This document shows positions 10,812 through 20,656 of a stretch of DNA of 64,000 nucleotides, one piece after another. The position numbers and the translations under genes were made by a program. The first letter of the stretch is position 1. Every line of letters starts with the position of its first letter. The notes under the pieces were generated by a model. That model saw only the letters and a list, made by a program, of their open reading frames with translations, did no database searches and was not told the DNA's origin. The stretch is from Microvirga flavescens. Lineage in GTDB: Bacteria > Pseudomonadota > Alphaproteobacteria > Rhizobiales > Beijerinckiaceae. The stretch spans positions 1 through 64,000 of the forward strand of contig NZ_QMKH01000008.1 in assembly GCF_003290125.1 (NCBI RefSeq), written 5' to 3'.

Positions 10812-13556
10812 ATGTCCGCGCAAGCCCTCCCCCAGCATTCCGAAGAAGCCCCGGAGCAGCCCCCCGCCGCCAGCGGCCAGGTCCCCCCCGGCCAAGGCGC
10901 CCCCGGCCCGGACAACCGCGTCACGCCCATGATGGCGCAATACACCGAGATCAAGGCAGCGAACCCTGACAGCCTCCTGTTTTACAGGATGGGCGATTTC
11001 TACGAGCTTTTCTTCGAGGACGCGGAAATCGCGAGCCGCTCCCTCGGCATCGTCCTCACCAAGCGCGGCAAGCATCAGGGGCAGGACATCCCCATGTGCG
11101 GCGTGCCCGTGGACAGGGCCGACGATTATCTCCAGCGCCTCATCGGCCTCGGCCATCGGGTCGCCGTGTGCGAGCAGACCGAAGACCCGGCGGAAGCCAA
11201 GAAGCGCGGCGCGAAATCGGTGGTGCGGCGGGACGTGGTGCGCCTCGTCACCCCCGGCACCATCACCGAGGAGCGGCTTCTGGAGCCCGGGCGGGCCAAC
11301 CTGTTCCTCGCCATCGCCCGCCGCCGCGCCTCGGACACCGCCTGGTCCTACGGCCTTGCCGCCATCGACATTTCAACCGGCCATTTCGTCTTGAGCGAAA
11401 CCAATGGGCTTGGGCTTTCCGCCGAGATCGCGCGGTTCGAGCCACGCGAGATCATCGTCTCGGATGCGATCTACGAAGATCCTGACCTGCGCGCCTTCTG
11501 GGGTGAAACGAGAGCCGCCGTCACGCCCCTCTCCCGCGACGGGCTCGATCCGGCCTCGGCAGAGCGGCGCGTGAAAGATTATTTCGGCGTCGCCACCCTC
11601 GATTCTTTCGGCGCCTTCAGCGCCGCCGAGATCACGGCGGCGGGCACCGCCTTGTTCTATGTCGAGAAAACGCAGATCGGCAGCCGCCCCGTTCTCAATC
11701 CGCCGATCCACGCTGCGACGAACGCGACGCTTGCCATCGATGCGGCAACGCGCGCCAATCTCGAACTGACGCGCACCCTTGCCGGCGAGCGCGCGGGCAG
11801 CCTTCTCGCCACCATCGACTGCACCGTCACGCCGGGCGGCGCGCGCCTTCTGGCCGAGCGCCTTGCCGGACCGCTCACGGACCCGGCGGCGATCCGCGAA
11901 CGGCAGGACGCCGTCGCCTTTCTCGCCGAAGACAACTTGTTGCGCGACCGCTTACGGGAGGTGCTGAAAGAGAGCCCCGATTTCGCCCGCGCCCTCTCGC
12001 GGCTCGGTCTCGGGCGCGGTGGCCCGCGCGATCTCGCTTGCGTCAGAAGCGGCCTCGTCGCCGCGCGCGATCTCGGGCGCATGCTCGCCGCGCAGGATCT
12101 GCCGCGCGATCTCTCCTTGGCCGCGCAGCGCCTGCAATCCTTGCGCACGGATGTCGCGGATGACCTTGGTGCGGCGCTTGCCGACGAGCTTCCGTTGCTC
12201 AAGCGCGACGGCGGCTTCATCCGTCAGGGCTTTCATCAGGATCTCGATGAGTTGCGCGACCTGCAGCAGGATTCGCGCCGCTTCATCGCCGCGCTGCAGG
12301 CACGCTATGCCACCGAGACCGGCTGCAAGACGCTGCGCGTGAAGCACAACCACATGATCGGCTACTTCGTCGAAGTGCCGCAGAATGTGGGCGAGGACTT
12401 GCTGAAGGAACCGTGGAAGGAAACCTTCGTCCACCGCCAGACAATGGCGGGCGCCATGCGGTTCTCGACGGTGGAGCTCGGCGAACTGGAAGCCAAGATC
12501 GCCTCCGCCGCCGACCGCGCTCTTCGCATCGAGCTCGGCCTGTTCGATGAGATGTGCGAGAAGCTGCTCGCGCTTTCCTCCGACATCGCGGCGGCAGCAG
12601 AAATGATCGCCGCCATCGACGTCGCGGCAGCCCTCGCGGAACTTGCCATGCGGCACGGCTGGACGCGGCCCATCGTCGATACGAGCCTTGCCTTCACCAT
12701 CAAGAGCGGGCGTCACCCTGTCGTCGAAGCGGCGTTGAAGCGTGAAGGCACAGCCTTCATCGCCAACGATTCAGAACTCTCAGGCAATGATGCGGGACGC
12801 ATCCTCCTCATCACCGGCCCGAACATGGGCGGTAAATCGACTTATCTGCGCCAGAACGCGTTGATCGTCGTTCTGGCACAGATGGGCTCCTTCGTTCCGA
12901 CGCAAGAGGCCCATATCGGCATCGTCGATCGCCTGTTCTCGCGCGTCGGCGCGGCGGACGATCTGGCGCGCGGGCGCTCCACTTTCATGGTCGAGATGGT
13001 GGAAACCGCCGCCATCTTGAATCAAGCCACGCCGCGCTCCCTCGTTATTCTCGATGAGATCGGACGCGGCACCGCAACCTTTGACGGCCTTTCGATTGCA
13101 TGGGCAGCCATTGAGCACCTGCACGAGGCCAACCGTTGCCGCGCATTGTTCGCAACGCATTTCCACGAATTGACCGCCTTGTCGGAGCGCCTGCCGCGCA
13201 TCGAGAACGCGACGCTGAAAGTCACGGAGTGGAACGGCGAGGTGGTGTTTCTCCATGAGGTGGTGACGGGCGCGGCGGATCGCTCCTATGGTCTGCAGGT
13301 CGCGCGGCTCGCAGGGCTCCCCAAGGCCGTCGTCGAGCGGGCGAAGATCATCCTGAGCGAGCTGGAAAACTCCGATCGCGAGAACCCCAAGCGAACTCTG
13401 TTCGAAGATCTTCCGCTCTTCGCCGTCCCTGCGCGGACCGAAGCACCGAAGGTTGAAGCCGATGCCCTGCGCGATGCGCTCGATGCCATAGACCCCGACC
13501 AGATGACGCCGCGCGAGGCGTTGGACGCCCTCTATCGCTTGAAAGCCCAGCGCTGA
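10812..13556 (+). CDS. mutS: DNA mismatch repair protein MutS
   Basis: It recognises mismatches and starts methyl- or nick-directed repair. The protein has 914 residues. After a Pro/Gln/Ala-rich leader, the mismatch-recognition domain shows [20 protein letters not shown] and [11 protein letters not shown], including the Phe-x-Glu wedge. The core and clamp regions follow, and the C-terminal ABC-type ATPase has [13 protein letters not shown] (Walker A), [20 protein letters not shown] (signature), [13 protein letters not shown] (Walker B) and ATHFHEL. AGAAAGGGGAC precedes the ATG. It appears intact and complete. Confidence 0.98.
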   Translation: MSAQALPQHSEEAPEQPPAASGQVPPGQGAPGPDNRVTPMMAQYTEIKAANPDSLLFYRMGDFYELFFEDAEIASRSLGIVLTKRGKHQGQDIPMCGVPVDRADDYLQRLIGLGHRVAVCEQTEDPAEAKKRGAKSVVRRDVVRLVTPGTITEERLLEPGRANLFLAIARRRASDTAWSYGLAAIDISTGHFVLSETNGLGLSAEIARFEPREIIVSDAIYEDPDLRAFWGETRAAVTPLSRDGLDPASAERRVKDYFGVATLDSFGAFSAAEITAAGTALFYVEKTQIGSRPVLNPPIHAATNATLAIDAATRANLELTRTLAGERAGSLLATIDCTVTPGGARLLAERLAGPLTDPAAIRERQDAVAFLAEDNLLRDRLREVLKESPDFARALSRLGLGRGGPRDLACVRSGLVAARDLGRMLAAQDLPRDLSLAAQRLQSLRTDVADDLGAALADELPLLKRDGGFIRQGFHQDLDELRDLQQDSRRFIAALQARYATETGCKTLRVKHNHMIGYFVEVPQNVGEDLLKEPWKETFVHRQTMAGAMRFSTVELGELEAKIASAADRALRIELGLFDEMCEKLLALSSDIAAAAEMIAAIDVAAALAELAMRHGWTRPIVDTSLAFTIKSGRHPVVEAALKREGTAFIANDSELSGNDAGRILLITGPNMGGKSTYLRQNALIVVLAQMGSFVPTQEAHIGIVDRLFSRVGAADDLARGRSTFMVEMVETAAILNQATPRSLVILDEIGRGTATFDGLSIAWAAIEHLHEANRCRALFATHFHELTALSERLPRIENATLKVTEWNGEVVFLHEVVTGAADRSYGLQVARLAGLPKAVVERAKIILSELENSDRENPKRTLFEDLPLFAVPARTEAPKVEADALRDALDAIDPDQMTPREALDALYRLKAQR

Positions 13557-13645
13557 GAGGACCAGCCATCGTTTGGTCATCAAGTTCCCTGAAGGATTGA
13601 CTCTCAAACTACACCGCGCTTGCAAAGTGAATTGGAGAGGAGACC

Positions 13646-14293
13646 ATGCGCCATGTCATCCACGCTCTCTTGCTGCTCGTTGCCCTGATGCCCATCGCTG
13701 CGCGCGCATCGGCGCTGCATGATGCGGTTGGCGCTGCCAGTCTCTCCCGTGTCGAGGAGCTGATTGCATCCGGCGAAGCCATCGATACGAAGGATTCACT
13801 CGGCCGCACACCGCTTCTGCTGGCGACGGAGTTGAACCACATCGAGATCGCGCGCGCCCTGATCGTGGCGGGTGCCGATGTGAACGCGAAAGATTCGAAA
13901 CTCGACAGTCCCTATCTCTACGCCGGAGCGGAAGGACGTCTCGACATCCTCAAGCTCACGCTCGAACATGGGGCCGATCTCAGAAGCACGAACCGTTATG
14001 GCGGCACCGCACTCATTCCGGCGGCCGAGCGCGGGCATGTGGAAGTGGTGCGCACGCTGATCGCTGCGGGCGTCGATGTAGACCATGTGAACAAGCTGGG
14101 ATGGACGGCTTTGCTCGAAGCGATCCTGCTCAGCAATGGCGGGCCAGCGCATCAGGAGATCGTCCGCCAGCTCATCGCCGCCGGCGCATCGTTGAATCTG
14201 GCCGATCGTGAAGGCGTGACCCCGCTTCGGCATGCACAAAACAAGGATTTTCAGCCCATCGCAGCAATGCTGCTCGAGGCCGGTGCGCGTTGA
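13646..14293 (+). CDS. Ankyrin repeat protein, secreted
   Basis: The first ~22 residues (HVIHALLLLVALMPIAARASA) form a Sec signal peptide. The rest is a run of about five ankyrin repeats, for example DSLGRTPLLLATELNHIEIARALIVAGADVNA written in pieces as DSLGRTPLLLATELN and ARALIVAGADVN, then GGTALIPAAERGHVEVVRTL and GWTALLEAILLSNGG. Such proteins act as binding scaffolds, here probably periplasmic. The partner is unknown. A strong GGAGAGGAG ribosome site precedes the ATG. It lies between mutS and comM on the same strand. Confidence 0.9.
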   Translation: MRHVIHALLLLVALMPIAARASALHDAVGAASLSRVEELIASGEAIDTKDSLGRTPLLLATELNHIEIARALIVAGADVNAKDSKLDSPYLYAGAEGRLDILKLTLEHGADLRSTNRYGGTALIPAAERGHVEVVRTLIAAGVDVDHVNKLGWTALLEAILLSNGGPAHQEIVRQLIAAGASLNLADREGVTPLRHAQNKDFQPIAAMLLEAGAR

Positions 14294-14375
14294 AGCGTCC
14301 CGCAGGAAAGACGTAACTCTATCGCATCCCGAACGGCCACGCTAAACTACGCGCCGTTCGCGGAGAGTTCCCCTT

Positions 14376-15914
14376 ATGGTCATGCATGTTTCCACTGTCG
14401 CCTTCGAGGGCATCGAGGCGCGCACGGTCGATGTGCAGGTCCAGATTGCACCGGGAAACGTGGCTTTCACCATCGTCGGGCTGCCTGACAAGGCCGTAGC
14501 GGAATCGCGGGAGCGGGTGCGCTCCGCCCTGATCGCCTCGGGGCTCGCCCTCCCCGCAAAGCGAATCACCGTCAATCTCGCCCCCGCCGATCTGCCGAAG
14601 GAGGGGAGCCATTACGACCTGCCCATCGCGCTCGGCGTGATGGCGGCCATCGGCGCCCTGCCGGGGGATGCGCTGGCCGGGTTCACGGTTCTGGGAGAGC
14701 TCGCTCTCGACGGGTCGATCACGTCCGTGGCCGGCGTTCTTCCGGCAGCGATTGCCGCCAACGCCCGTGCGCACGGGCTCATCTGCCCGGCAGCCTGCGG
14801 CGCGGAAGCCGCCTGGGCGAGCAGCGAGATCGACATTCTCGCCCCACGCTCGCTGATCCAGCTCGCCAACCATTTCAAGGGCACGCAGGTCATGGCGCGC
14901 CCGGAACCGGCCATCATGCCGGCCTCCGGCTCGATGCCCGATTTGCGCGACATCAAGGGACAGGAAAGCGCCAAGCGAACCCTGGAGATCGCCGCGGCAG
15001 GCGCGCATGGTCTCCTGATGAGCGGCTCCCCGGGCGCAGGCAAGTCCATGCTGGCCCAACGCCTGCCCTCGATCCTGCCGCCGCTGACACCGCGCGAGTT
15101 ACTGGAAGTCTCGATGATTCAGTCCATCGCGGGCCTGATCGAGGAAGGCGCTTTGTCGAGCAGGCGGCCTTTCCGCGCGCCGCACCACTCGGCCTCGATG
15201 GCGGCGCTGGTGGGCGGAGGCATGAACGCGCGGCCGGGCGAAATCTCCCTCGCCCATAACGGCGTGCTGTTTCTGGACGAGTTACCCGAATTCCAGCCTC
15301 AGGTGCTCGATTCGCTCCGGCAGCCCCTGGAGACGGGCGAGATCCTGATCGCGCGGGCGAATCACCGGGTGACCTACCCGGCGCGGTTCCAGCTCGTGGC
15401 GGCCATGAACCCGTGCCGCTGCGGGCATGGCACGGAGCCCGGCTATGTCTGCCGCCGCCAGCCCAACGAACGCTGCATCGCCCAATATCAGGCGCGTCTC
15501 TCAGGCCCGTTCCTCGACCGGATCGACCTTGCCATCGAGGTTCCGGCGGTGACGGCGACGGATCTTCTATTGCCGCCGCCGAAGGAGGGCTCCGCCGAGG
15601 TTGTCGCCCGCGTTTCCCAGGCGCGCGAGCGGCAGGCAAAGCGTTACGCGGCCTATAATCTCGACGGCATCACCACGAATGCCGCCTGCCCGGCAGCCCT
15701 GCTGGACGAAGTCGCCCAGCCTGATTCGGATGGTCTGTCGCTTATTCGCGAAGCCGCGGAGACGATGCGGCTTTCGGCGCGTGGCTTCCACCGCGTCATG
15801 AAAGTGGCCCGCACGCTGGCCGATCTCGATGGAGAGGACCGGGTGCGCCGTATTCATCTGGCGGAGGCCCTTTCCTATCGCGCGCACACGGACCGGCGCC
15901 CCGCGGCGGCCTGA
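14376..15914 (+). CDS. comM: YifB/ComM family Mg chelatase-like AAA ATPase
   Basis: A 512-residue AAA+ protein of the ComM family. The N-terminal Lon-like ChlI fold has VAFEGIEARTVDVQVQIAPG and FTIVGLPDKAVAESRERV. The AAA module has MSGSPGAGKSMLAQRLPS (Walker A) and FLDELPEF (Walker B). Further on come the cysteine-containing MNPCRCGHG...CRR segment and the C-terminal SARGFHRVMKVARTLADL. ComM promotes branch migration during natural transformation in Vibrio and Acinetobacter. Whether this strain is transformable cannot be told from here. Other competence genes are not in the window. Confidence 0.93.
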   Translation: MVMHVSTVAFEGIEARTVDVQVQIAPGNVAFTIVGLPDKAVAESRERVRSALIASGLALPAKRITVNLAPADLPKEGSHYDLPIALGVMAAIGALPGDALAGFTVLGELALDGSITSVAGVLPAAIAANARAHGLICPAACGAEAAWASSEIDILAPRSLIQLANHFKGTQVMARPEPAIMPASGSMPDLRDIKGQESAKRTLEIAAAGAHGLLMSGSPGAGKSMLAQRLPSILPPLTPRELLEVSMIQSIAGLIEEGALSSRRPFRAPHHSASMAALVGGGMNARPGEISLAHNGVLFLDELPEFQPQVLDSLRQPLETGEILIARANHRVTYPARFQLVAAMNPCRCGHGTEPGYVCRRQPNERCIAQYQARLSGPFLDRIDLAIEVPAVTATDLLLPPPKEGSAEVVARVSQARERQAKRYAAYNLDGITTNAACPAALLDEVAQPDSDGLSLIREAAETMRLSARGFHRVMKVARTLADLDGEDRVRRIHLAEALSYRAHTDRRPAAA

Positions 15915-16065
15915 TTTGTCTGGGTATGGAGCATCGGAGACCGACAAAACCCTTGTTTTGCCGCCTTAAGGATTCGATACCTTTGTCACAGAATTGTTCG
16001 AAATGAGCGTTATGTCCGGATCAAGCTTGGCAAATAGGCCAGAGCGGTCGCCCTGTGAGGATTCG

Positions 16066-17010
16066 ATGATTTCCCCTTCGGTTGAGCCCAAGGTGAAGCT
16101 GCCCAATGCCGGCATCGCGCCCCTTCCGCTGTTGAAGCAGGGGAAGGCGAGGTCTCTGCCGGGATTCAACCGGACCGTCCGCCATTACGGCGATTTCGAT
16201 CTCGTGCTGGGGCGGATCGGTTCTCTCGAGGTGCGCCTTGCCACGACCACGGCTGAGATCCGCGCGGCGCAGAAGCTGCGTTACAAGGTTTTCTACGAGG
16301 AGATGTCGGCCGAGCCGAATGCGACGGCCCGCCTCTCTCGCCGCGATGTGGACCAGTACGACGCGCTTTGCGACCATCTGCTCGTGCTCGACCATGACGT
16401 GAAGGCCAAACCGTTCCGGCAGAGCAAGCCGAAGGTCGTCGGCACCTACCGCCTGCTCCGGCAGGACGTGGCCGACCGTCACGGCGGTTTCTACACGGCG
16501 GCGGAATACGACATCGCGCCCCTCATCAAGTCGCATCCGGGCCTGCGTTTTCTGGAGCTCGGACGCTCCTGCGTGCTCAAGCCCTATCGCAACAAGCGTA
16601 CGGTCGAATTGTTGTGGCACGGCATCTGGGCCTACGTGCTGCATCACCGCATCGACGTGATGATCGGTTGCGCCAGCCTCGAGGGGACAGACCCGAAGGA
16701 GCTGGCTCTGCCCTTGAGCTTCCTCCATCACTTCGCTTCCGCCCCGCAGGAATGGCAGGCCAGCGCCGTGCCCGCGCGCTTCACGCCGATGGATCTGATG
16801 GCGAAGGACGACATCAACCAGAAAGCTGCGCTCCACGCATTGCCGCCGATGATTAAGGGCTACCTGCGCCTCGGCGCCACCTTCGGGCGTGGCGCTGTGA
16901 TCGACCGCCAGTTCGGCACGACGGACGTTCTCGTAATCCTGCCGGTTTCAGCGATCAGCAAGCGCTACATCGAGCACTTCGGTTCATCGGCCGACCGTCA
17001 CGCGGCCTGA
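16066..17010 (+). CDS. GNAT-fold N-acyltransferase (OlsB/hemolysin-like)
   Basis: A 314-residue protein of the acyl-ACP-dependent GNAT family that includes OlsB, which makes lyso-ornithine lipid from ornithine and 3-hydroxyacyl-ACP. Visible motifs are VRLATTTAEIRAAQKLRYKVFYEEM, DALCDHLLVLD, VVGTYRLLR, FLELGRSCVLKPYRNKRTVELLWHGI, MIGCASLEGTDP and GAVIDRQFGTTDVLVILP. No OlsA-like partner lies next door, so the exact product is not proven. I chose the ATG at 16066 because GTGAGG precedes it. A TTG at 15994 would add 24 poorly conserved residues. Its 3' end overlaps the convergent SDR gene by 13 bases. Confidence 0.8.
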   Translation: MISPSVEPKVKLPNAGIAPLPLLKQGKARSLPGFNRTVRHYGDFDLVLGRIGSLEVRLATTTAEIRAAQKLRYKVFYEEMSAEPNATARLSRRDVDQYDALCDHLLVLDHDVKAKPFRQSKPKVVGTYRLLRQDVADRHGGFYTAAEYDIAPLIKSHPGLRFLELGRSCVLKPYRNKRTVELLWHGIWAYVLHHRIDVMIGCASLEGTDPKELALPLSFLHHFASAPQEWQASAVPARFTPMDLMAKDDINQKAALHALPPMIKGYLRLGATFGRGAVIDRQFGTTDVLVILPVSAISKRYIEHFGSSADRHAA

Positions 17011-17873
17011 GAGAACTCTCCCGCGGTGTAAAGTGCCTGCAAGCCTTCGCGATAGGTTGGGTAGGCAAGTTTCACGCTCAGTTCGCTCTTGATGAGCGCA
17101 TTCGAGACGCGCTTGCTCTCCGCATAGAAGCTGCGCGCCATCGGTGTGAGGTCAGCCTCCTCGAAGGGGATTTCCGGCGGCGGTTCGATGCCGGCAAGAC
17201 GCGCGGCATAGGCCACGACATCGGAGGCCGGCGCAGGCTCGTCATCAGCGATGTTGTAGATGGCGCCCTGCCGTGGCTTTCGCAATGAAGCCGCAAGAGC
17301 ATTGGCAATGTCCGCCACATGGATGCGATTGAAGACATGCCCCGGCTTGTGGATGCGCCGCGCCTTTCCGCGCGCGAGATCGGCGAGCGCGTTCCGCCCC
17401 GGCCCATAAATGCCCGTGATGCGAAAGACGTGCGTTGGCGCGCCGCTTCTTTCGCCGATGGCGCGCCACGCGTTCTCGGTGGCGAGGCGTTGAACGGAGT
17501 TGCGGCTCAACGGCACGGTCGCCGCGCTCTCGTCGATCCATGCGCCCCCATGATCACCATAGACGCCTGTCGTCGAGAGATAGCCGATCCACCGCGCATT
17601 CCTGGCACGCGCTACGCTTTCACCGAACCGCTCAAGGATAGGATCGCCATCCGCACCCGGCGGCGCGGAAATCAGAATGGCATCGGCCTGCGCAATCCTC
17701 TCATCGAGATCAAGGTTCTGGTTCGACAGCGCGTGGGCTTCAATGCCGGCGCGTCTCAGACGCTCCGCCTTCTCAACCTCGCGCACTGTCCCCGCGATGT
17801 TTGAAAACTGCGCGCTGTGCTGACGGATCAGTTCTTGCGCGGAGTAACCGAGACCGAGAACGAAGAGATTCAT
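16998..17873 (-). CDS. SDR/NAD-dependent epimerase family protein (YeeZ-like)
   Basis: An atypical short-chain dehydrogenase of 291 residues. The Rossmann start is FVLGLGYSAQELI, followed by ILISAPPG, GYLSTTGVYGDHGGAWIDE with the catalytic-type Ser/Thr and Tyr region, FRITGIYGPGRN, HVADIANALAAS and YNIADDEPAPASDVV. Substrate unknown. Its ATG overlaps the queG stop by four bases (ATGA), so it is translationally coupled and probably belongs to one transcript with queG and the upstream fzlA-like gene. Confidence 0.85.
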   Translation of the reverse strand: MNLFVLGLGYSAQELIRQHSAQFSNIAGTVREVEKAERLRRAGIEAHALSNQNLDLDERIAQADAILISAPPGADGDPILERFGESVARARNARWIGYLSTTGVYGDHGGAWIDESAATVPLSRNSVQRLATENAWRAIGERSGAPTHVFRITGIYGPGRNALADLARGKARRIHKPGHVFNRIHVADIANALAASLRKPRQGAIYNIADDEPAPASDVVAYAARLAGIEPPPEIPFEEADLTPMARSFYAESKRVSNALIKSELSVKLAYPTYREGLQALYTAGEFSQAA

Positions 17874-19003
17874 GAAACGCCTTCATTGACCTGCGACACG
17901 TCAAGCGCCCGCGCCCATTCCGCACGCACGTCGATATCGCTTTCGTCCTCGTAACGCACGGCATGCGCAACGACAGCATCAGCAGGCAGAAGCTGCGCGA
18001 CAGCCCAGACCGCCATGGCGCGCACGAGCGGCGAGGGATCGTCGAGAAGCCGTAACGCTTCCTCTGCCAATTCAGGCATGTCCGAATTGCCGATGGCGAT
18101 GAGCACGTTGCGGATGAAACGGTCGCGCCCCGTGCGCTTGATCGGCGTTCCGGCAAACATCGTCCGGAAAGCCGGATCGTCGAGGCGCGCCAGTTCAGCG
18201 AGCGGGAGTGCCGCGAAATCATCGCGCTGCTGCAGACGTGCCTCACGGCCAGCTTGCGCGAACTTGTTCCAGGGGCAAACCGCAAGACAATCGTCGCAGC
18301 CGAAGATGCGATTACCGATGCCAGTGCGCAGGTCCGCCGGAATGTGTCCCTTGTACTCGATGGTCAGATACGAGATGCAGCGCCGCGCATCGAGCTTGTA
18401 GGGCGAGGGAAACGCCTTCGTCGGGCAGATGTCGAGACAACGGCGGCAGGAGCCGCAATGGTCGCGCTCGGGCGCATCGGGGGCAAGTTCGGCGGTGGTG
18501 AAGATCGCGCCGAGAAAGAGCCAGTTGCCAAACTCGCGCGAGACGATGACCGTGTGCTTGCCCTGCCAGCCAAGGCCCGCCGCCTGCGCGAGCGGCTTCT
18601 CCATGACGGGAGCCGTATCGACGAACACCTTTACGTCGCTTCCGCCACGGGAGGCGAGAAAGCCCGCCGCTTCCTTCAGCTTGCCCTTGATGACATCGTG
18701 ATAATCGCGATTGCGGGCGTAGGCTGCAATCGATGCCCGGTCCTTCATGCCGAGCGTCTCGAGCGGATCGCGCGTCGGGCCATAGTTGAGGCCGAGCAGG
18801 ATGATGCTTTTCACCTCCGGCCACAGGGTCGCGGGGTCGGCGCGCCGTTCCGCCGTTTCCGCCATCCATTCCATCGAACCGTGGCGGCCCTTATCGAGCC
18901 ATTCCCTCAACCGCTCGGGCGCTTGCGGCATGCTGTCCGGAGCGGTGACGCGGATTGCCTCGAAGCCGAGGCTTCTAGCGCGCTCAATGAAAGCGCGCTT
19001 CAA
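17870..19003 (-). CDS. queG: Epoxyqueuosine reductase
   Basis: It carries out the last step of queuosine tRNA modification, reducing epoxyqueuosine with a cobalamin and two [4Fe-4S] clusters. Key features are the N-terminal helix FIERARSLGFEAIRVT, LGLNYGP, AYARNRDYHDVIKGKL, KVFVDTAPVMEKPLA, the ferredoxin motifs CGSCRRCLDICPTKAF and CDDCLAVCPWNKFA, and a C-terminal HEAT-like part. The start is uncertain. No ATG lies in the right place, and a TTG at 19003 or a CTG at 19018 overlapping the upstream stop are the candidates. Either way it is tightly coupled to the preceding gene. Confidence 0.92.
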   Translation of the reverse strand: MKRAFIERARSLGFEAIRVTAPDSMPQAPERLREWLDKGRHGSMEWMAETAERRADPATLWPEVKSIILLGLNYGPTRDPLETLGMKDRASIAAYARNRDYHDVIKGKLKEAAGFLASRGGSDVKVFVDTAPVMEKPLAQAAGLGWQGKHTVIVSREFGNWLFLGAIFTTAELAPDAPERDHCGSCRRCLDICPTKAFPSPYKLDARRCISYLTIEYKGHIPADLRTGIGNRIFGCDDCLAVCPWNKFAQAGREARLQQRDDFAALPLAELARLDDPAFRTMFAGTPIKRTGRDRFIRNVLIAIGNSDMPELAEEALRLLDDPSPLVRAMAVWAVAQLLPADAVVAHAVRYEDESDIDVRAEWARALDVSQVNEGVS

Positions 19004-19014
19004 GCCCTCGCCCG

Positions 19015-19707
19015 TCAGAAGTCCAGGTCGTCGTAGTGATCCGCCGGCGCCATCCCCGCGACCCGGTCCGACAGGAGCGCGCGAAAGGACGGCCGGGACT
19101 TGATCCTGGCGTACCAATGCTTCGCTGTTTCGTCCTCTTCCCATGGAACGTCGCCGAGATAATCGATGATCGAGAGATGGGCTGCCGCGGCAAGATCCGC
19201 ATAAGTGAGCCGGTCGCCCGCGAGCCAGTTCCGACCTGAGATCAGATAGCTGATATATTTGAGGTGGTATCGCACATTGTTCCGCGCGGCGCGAATCGCG
19301 TTCATGTCGGGCGGCCCGCCGCCGAGTTCGGAGGGCATGAAGCGCTTGTAGATCTTTTCCGTGACGAGGTATTCCGACACCTCATCGTGGAACTTGTTCA
19401 GAAACCAATCCGTCAGGCGGCGAACTTCCACGCGCTCGGTGGCGTTCTGCGGCAAAAAGCGGTGCTCGCCGAGGCTTTCGCCCCGCATATCGTCAAGATA
19501 TGCGGCGATCACCCCCGCCCCGGGGACGGCGAGGCCGTTGTCCTCGACAAGCACGGGCAAGTGACCCGCCGGGTTCACCTCAAGGAATGGAATCCGCCGT
19601 TCCCACGGCTTTTCCTCGACATTCTCGGGCTCAAGACCAAGCTCGGACAGGACCAGGCGCACGAACCGCGACCGCGGGCAAAAAGGGTAATGATGAAAGA
19701 TTGGCAT
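19015..19707 (-). CDS. fzlA: Glutathione S-transferase-like protein, probable FtsZ-binding FzlA
   Basis: A GST-fold protein of 230 residues. The thioredoxin-like N-domain starts MPIFHHYPFCPRSRFVRLVL and has VNPAGHLPVLVEDNGLAVPG. The all-helical C-domain has RVEVRRLTDWFLNKFHDEV, NWLAGDRLTYADLAAAAHLS and a conserved C-terminal tail MAPADHYDDLDF. The length and tail fit the alphaproteobacterial FzlA group, which binds FtsZ filaments and is essential for constriction in Caulobacter. An ordinary GST is the alternative. The Met at 19707 starts directly at the first beta strand. queG begins at or before its stop codon. Confidence 0.7.
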   Translation of the reverse strand: MPIFHHYPFCPRSRFVRLVLSELGLEPENVEEKPWERRIPFLEVNPAGHLPVLVEDNGLAVPGAGVIAAYLDDMRGESLGEHRFLPQNATERVEVRRLTDWFLNKFHDEVSEYLVTEKIYKRFMPSELGGGPPDMNAIRAARNNVRYHLKYISYLISGRNWLAGDRLTYADLAAAAHLSIIDYLGDVPWEEDETAKHWYARIKSRPSFRALLSDRVAGMAPADHYDDLDF

Positions 19708-19851
19708 GAAGCGTGTCAGACGCGAAACAGACGGCGACAATAAGGCCGCGCTCGATTAACGGTCGGTAAGGAAATTTGGTGAATCTCATGTCCGCAACGC
19801 AGACAAACGGCAGTTCCCATGCTGTCGACGCGTTGCTGAGGATTTTCAAGC

Positions 19852-20649
19852 ATGTTGCAACTGTTCGAAGCGCTTTTCCTCGGCATAATCGAGGGGCTGA
19901 CCGAGTTCCTGCCCGTTTCTTCGACCGGGCACCTCCTGCTCGTCGGCCATTTCCTGGGCTTTGAGTCGACAGGCAAGACCTTCGAGGTCCTGATCCAGCT
20001 CGGCGCGATTCTCGCGATCCTCCTGGTCTATTTCCAGAGGCTGCTCGCCATCGCCAGGGCCCTGCCCTACGACAAGGACGCGCAGCGATTCGTGCTCGGA
20101 GTTTTCGTCGCCTTCCTCCCCGCCGCCCTCATCGGCGCTGCCCTGCACGGCTTCATCAAGGACGTTTTGTTCAACCCCTGGATCGTCTGCATGACGCTGA
20201 TCGCGGGCGGCTTCGTGCTTCTCCTGATCGACAGCCTCCCGCTCGTGCCGACGCAGACCGACGCCACCCGGTTCCCGCTGCCGATGTATGTGAAGATCGG
20301 CTTTATGCAGTGCCTTGCGATGATCCCCGGCGTCTCCCGCTCCGGCGCGACCATCGTCGGCGCGATGTTGATGGGGGCTGACAAGCGCTCGGCCGCCGAG
20401 TTCTCGTTCTTCCTCGCCATGCCGACGATGGCGGGCGCCTTCGCCTATGACCTTTTGAAGAACTACAAGAACCTCTCGGCGGACGATTTCGGGCTGATCT
20501 TCGTCGGCTTCATCGCCGCCTTCCTGTCGGCGCTTCTCGTGGTGAAGACGTTTCTCAACTACATCTCGCGCCACGGCTTCATGCCGTTCGCGTGGTGGCG
20601 CATCGTGGTCGGGTCGGCTGGCCTCGCAGGACTTCTCGTCTTCGGTTGA
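19852..20649 (+). CDS. uppP: Undecaprenyl-diphosphatase
   Basis: An integral membrane enzyme that dephosphorylates undecaprenyl pyrophosphate to recycle the lipid carrier for peptidoglycan. This 265-residue protein is almost entirely hydrophobic segments and shows the two BacA/UppP motifs: [17 protein letters not shown] near residue 12 (Glu-rich active site) and [10 protein letters not shown] near residue 160. The C-terminal [16 protein letters not shown] is also typical. Overexpression of the family gives bacitracin resistance. It is convergent with nth, seven bases apart. Confidence 0.96.
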   Translation: MLQLFEALFLGIIEGLTEFLPVSSTGHLLLVGHFLGFESTGKTFEVLIQLGAILAILLVYFQRLLAIARALPYDKDAQRFVLGVFVAFLPAALIGAALHGFIKDVLFNPWIVCMTLIAGGFVLLLIDSLPLVPTQTDATRFPLPMYVKIGFMQCLAMIPGVSRSGATIVGAMLMGADKRSAAEFSFFLAMPTMAGAFAYDLLKNYKNLSADDFGLIFVGFIAAFLSALLVVKTFLNYISRHGFMPFAWWRIVVGSAGLAGLLVFG

Positions 20650-20656
20650 AAAGTCG

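Noticed and set aside
15945-15965. Small CAAAA/TTTTG hairpin after comM as a terminator
   Set aside because: The stem is only five A/T-rich pairs and no T tract follows. It is too weak to call.
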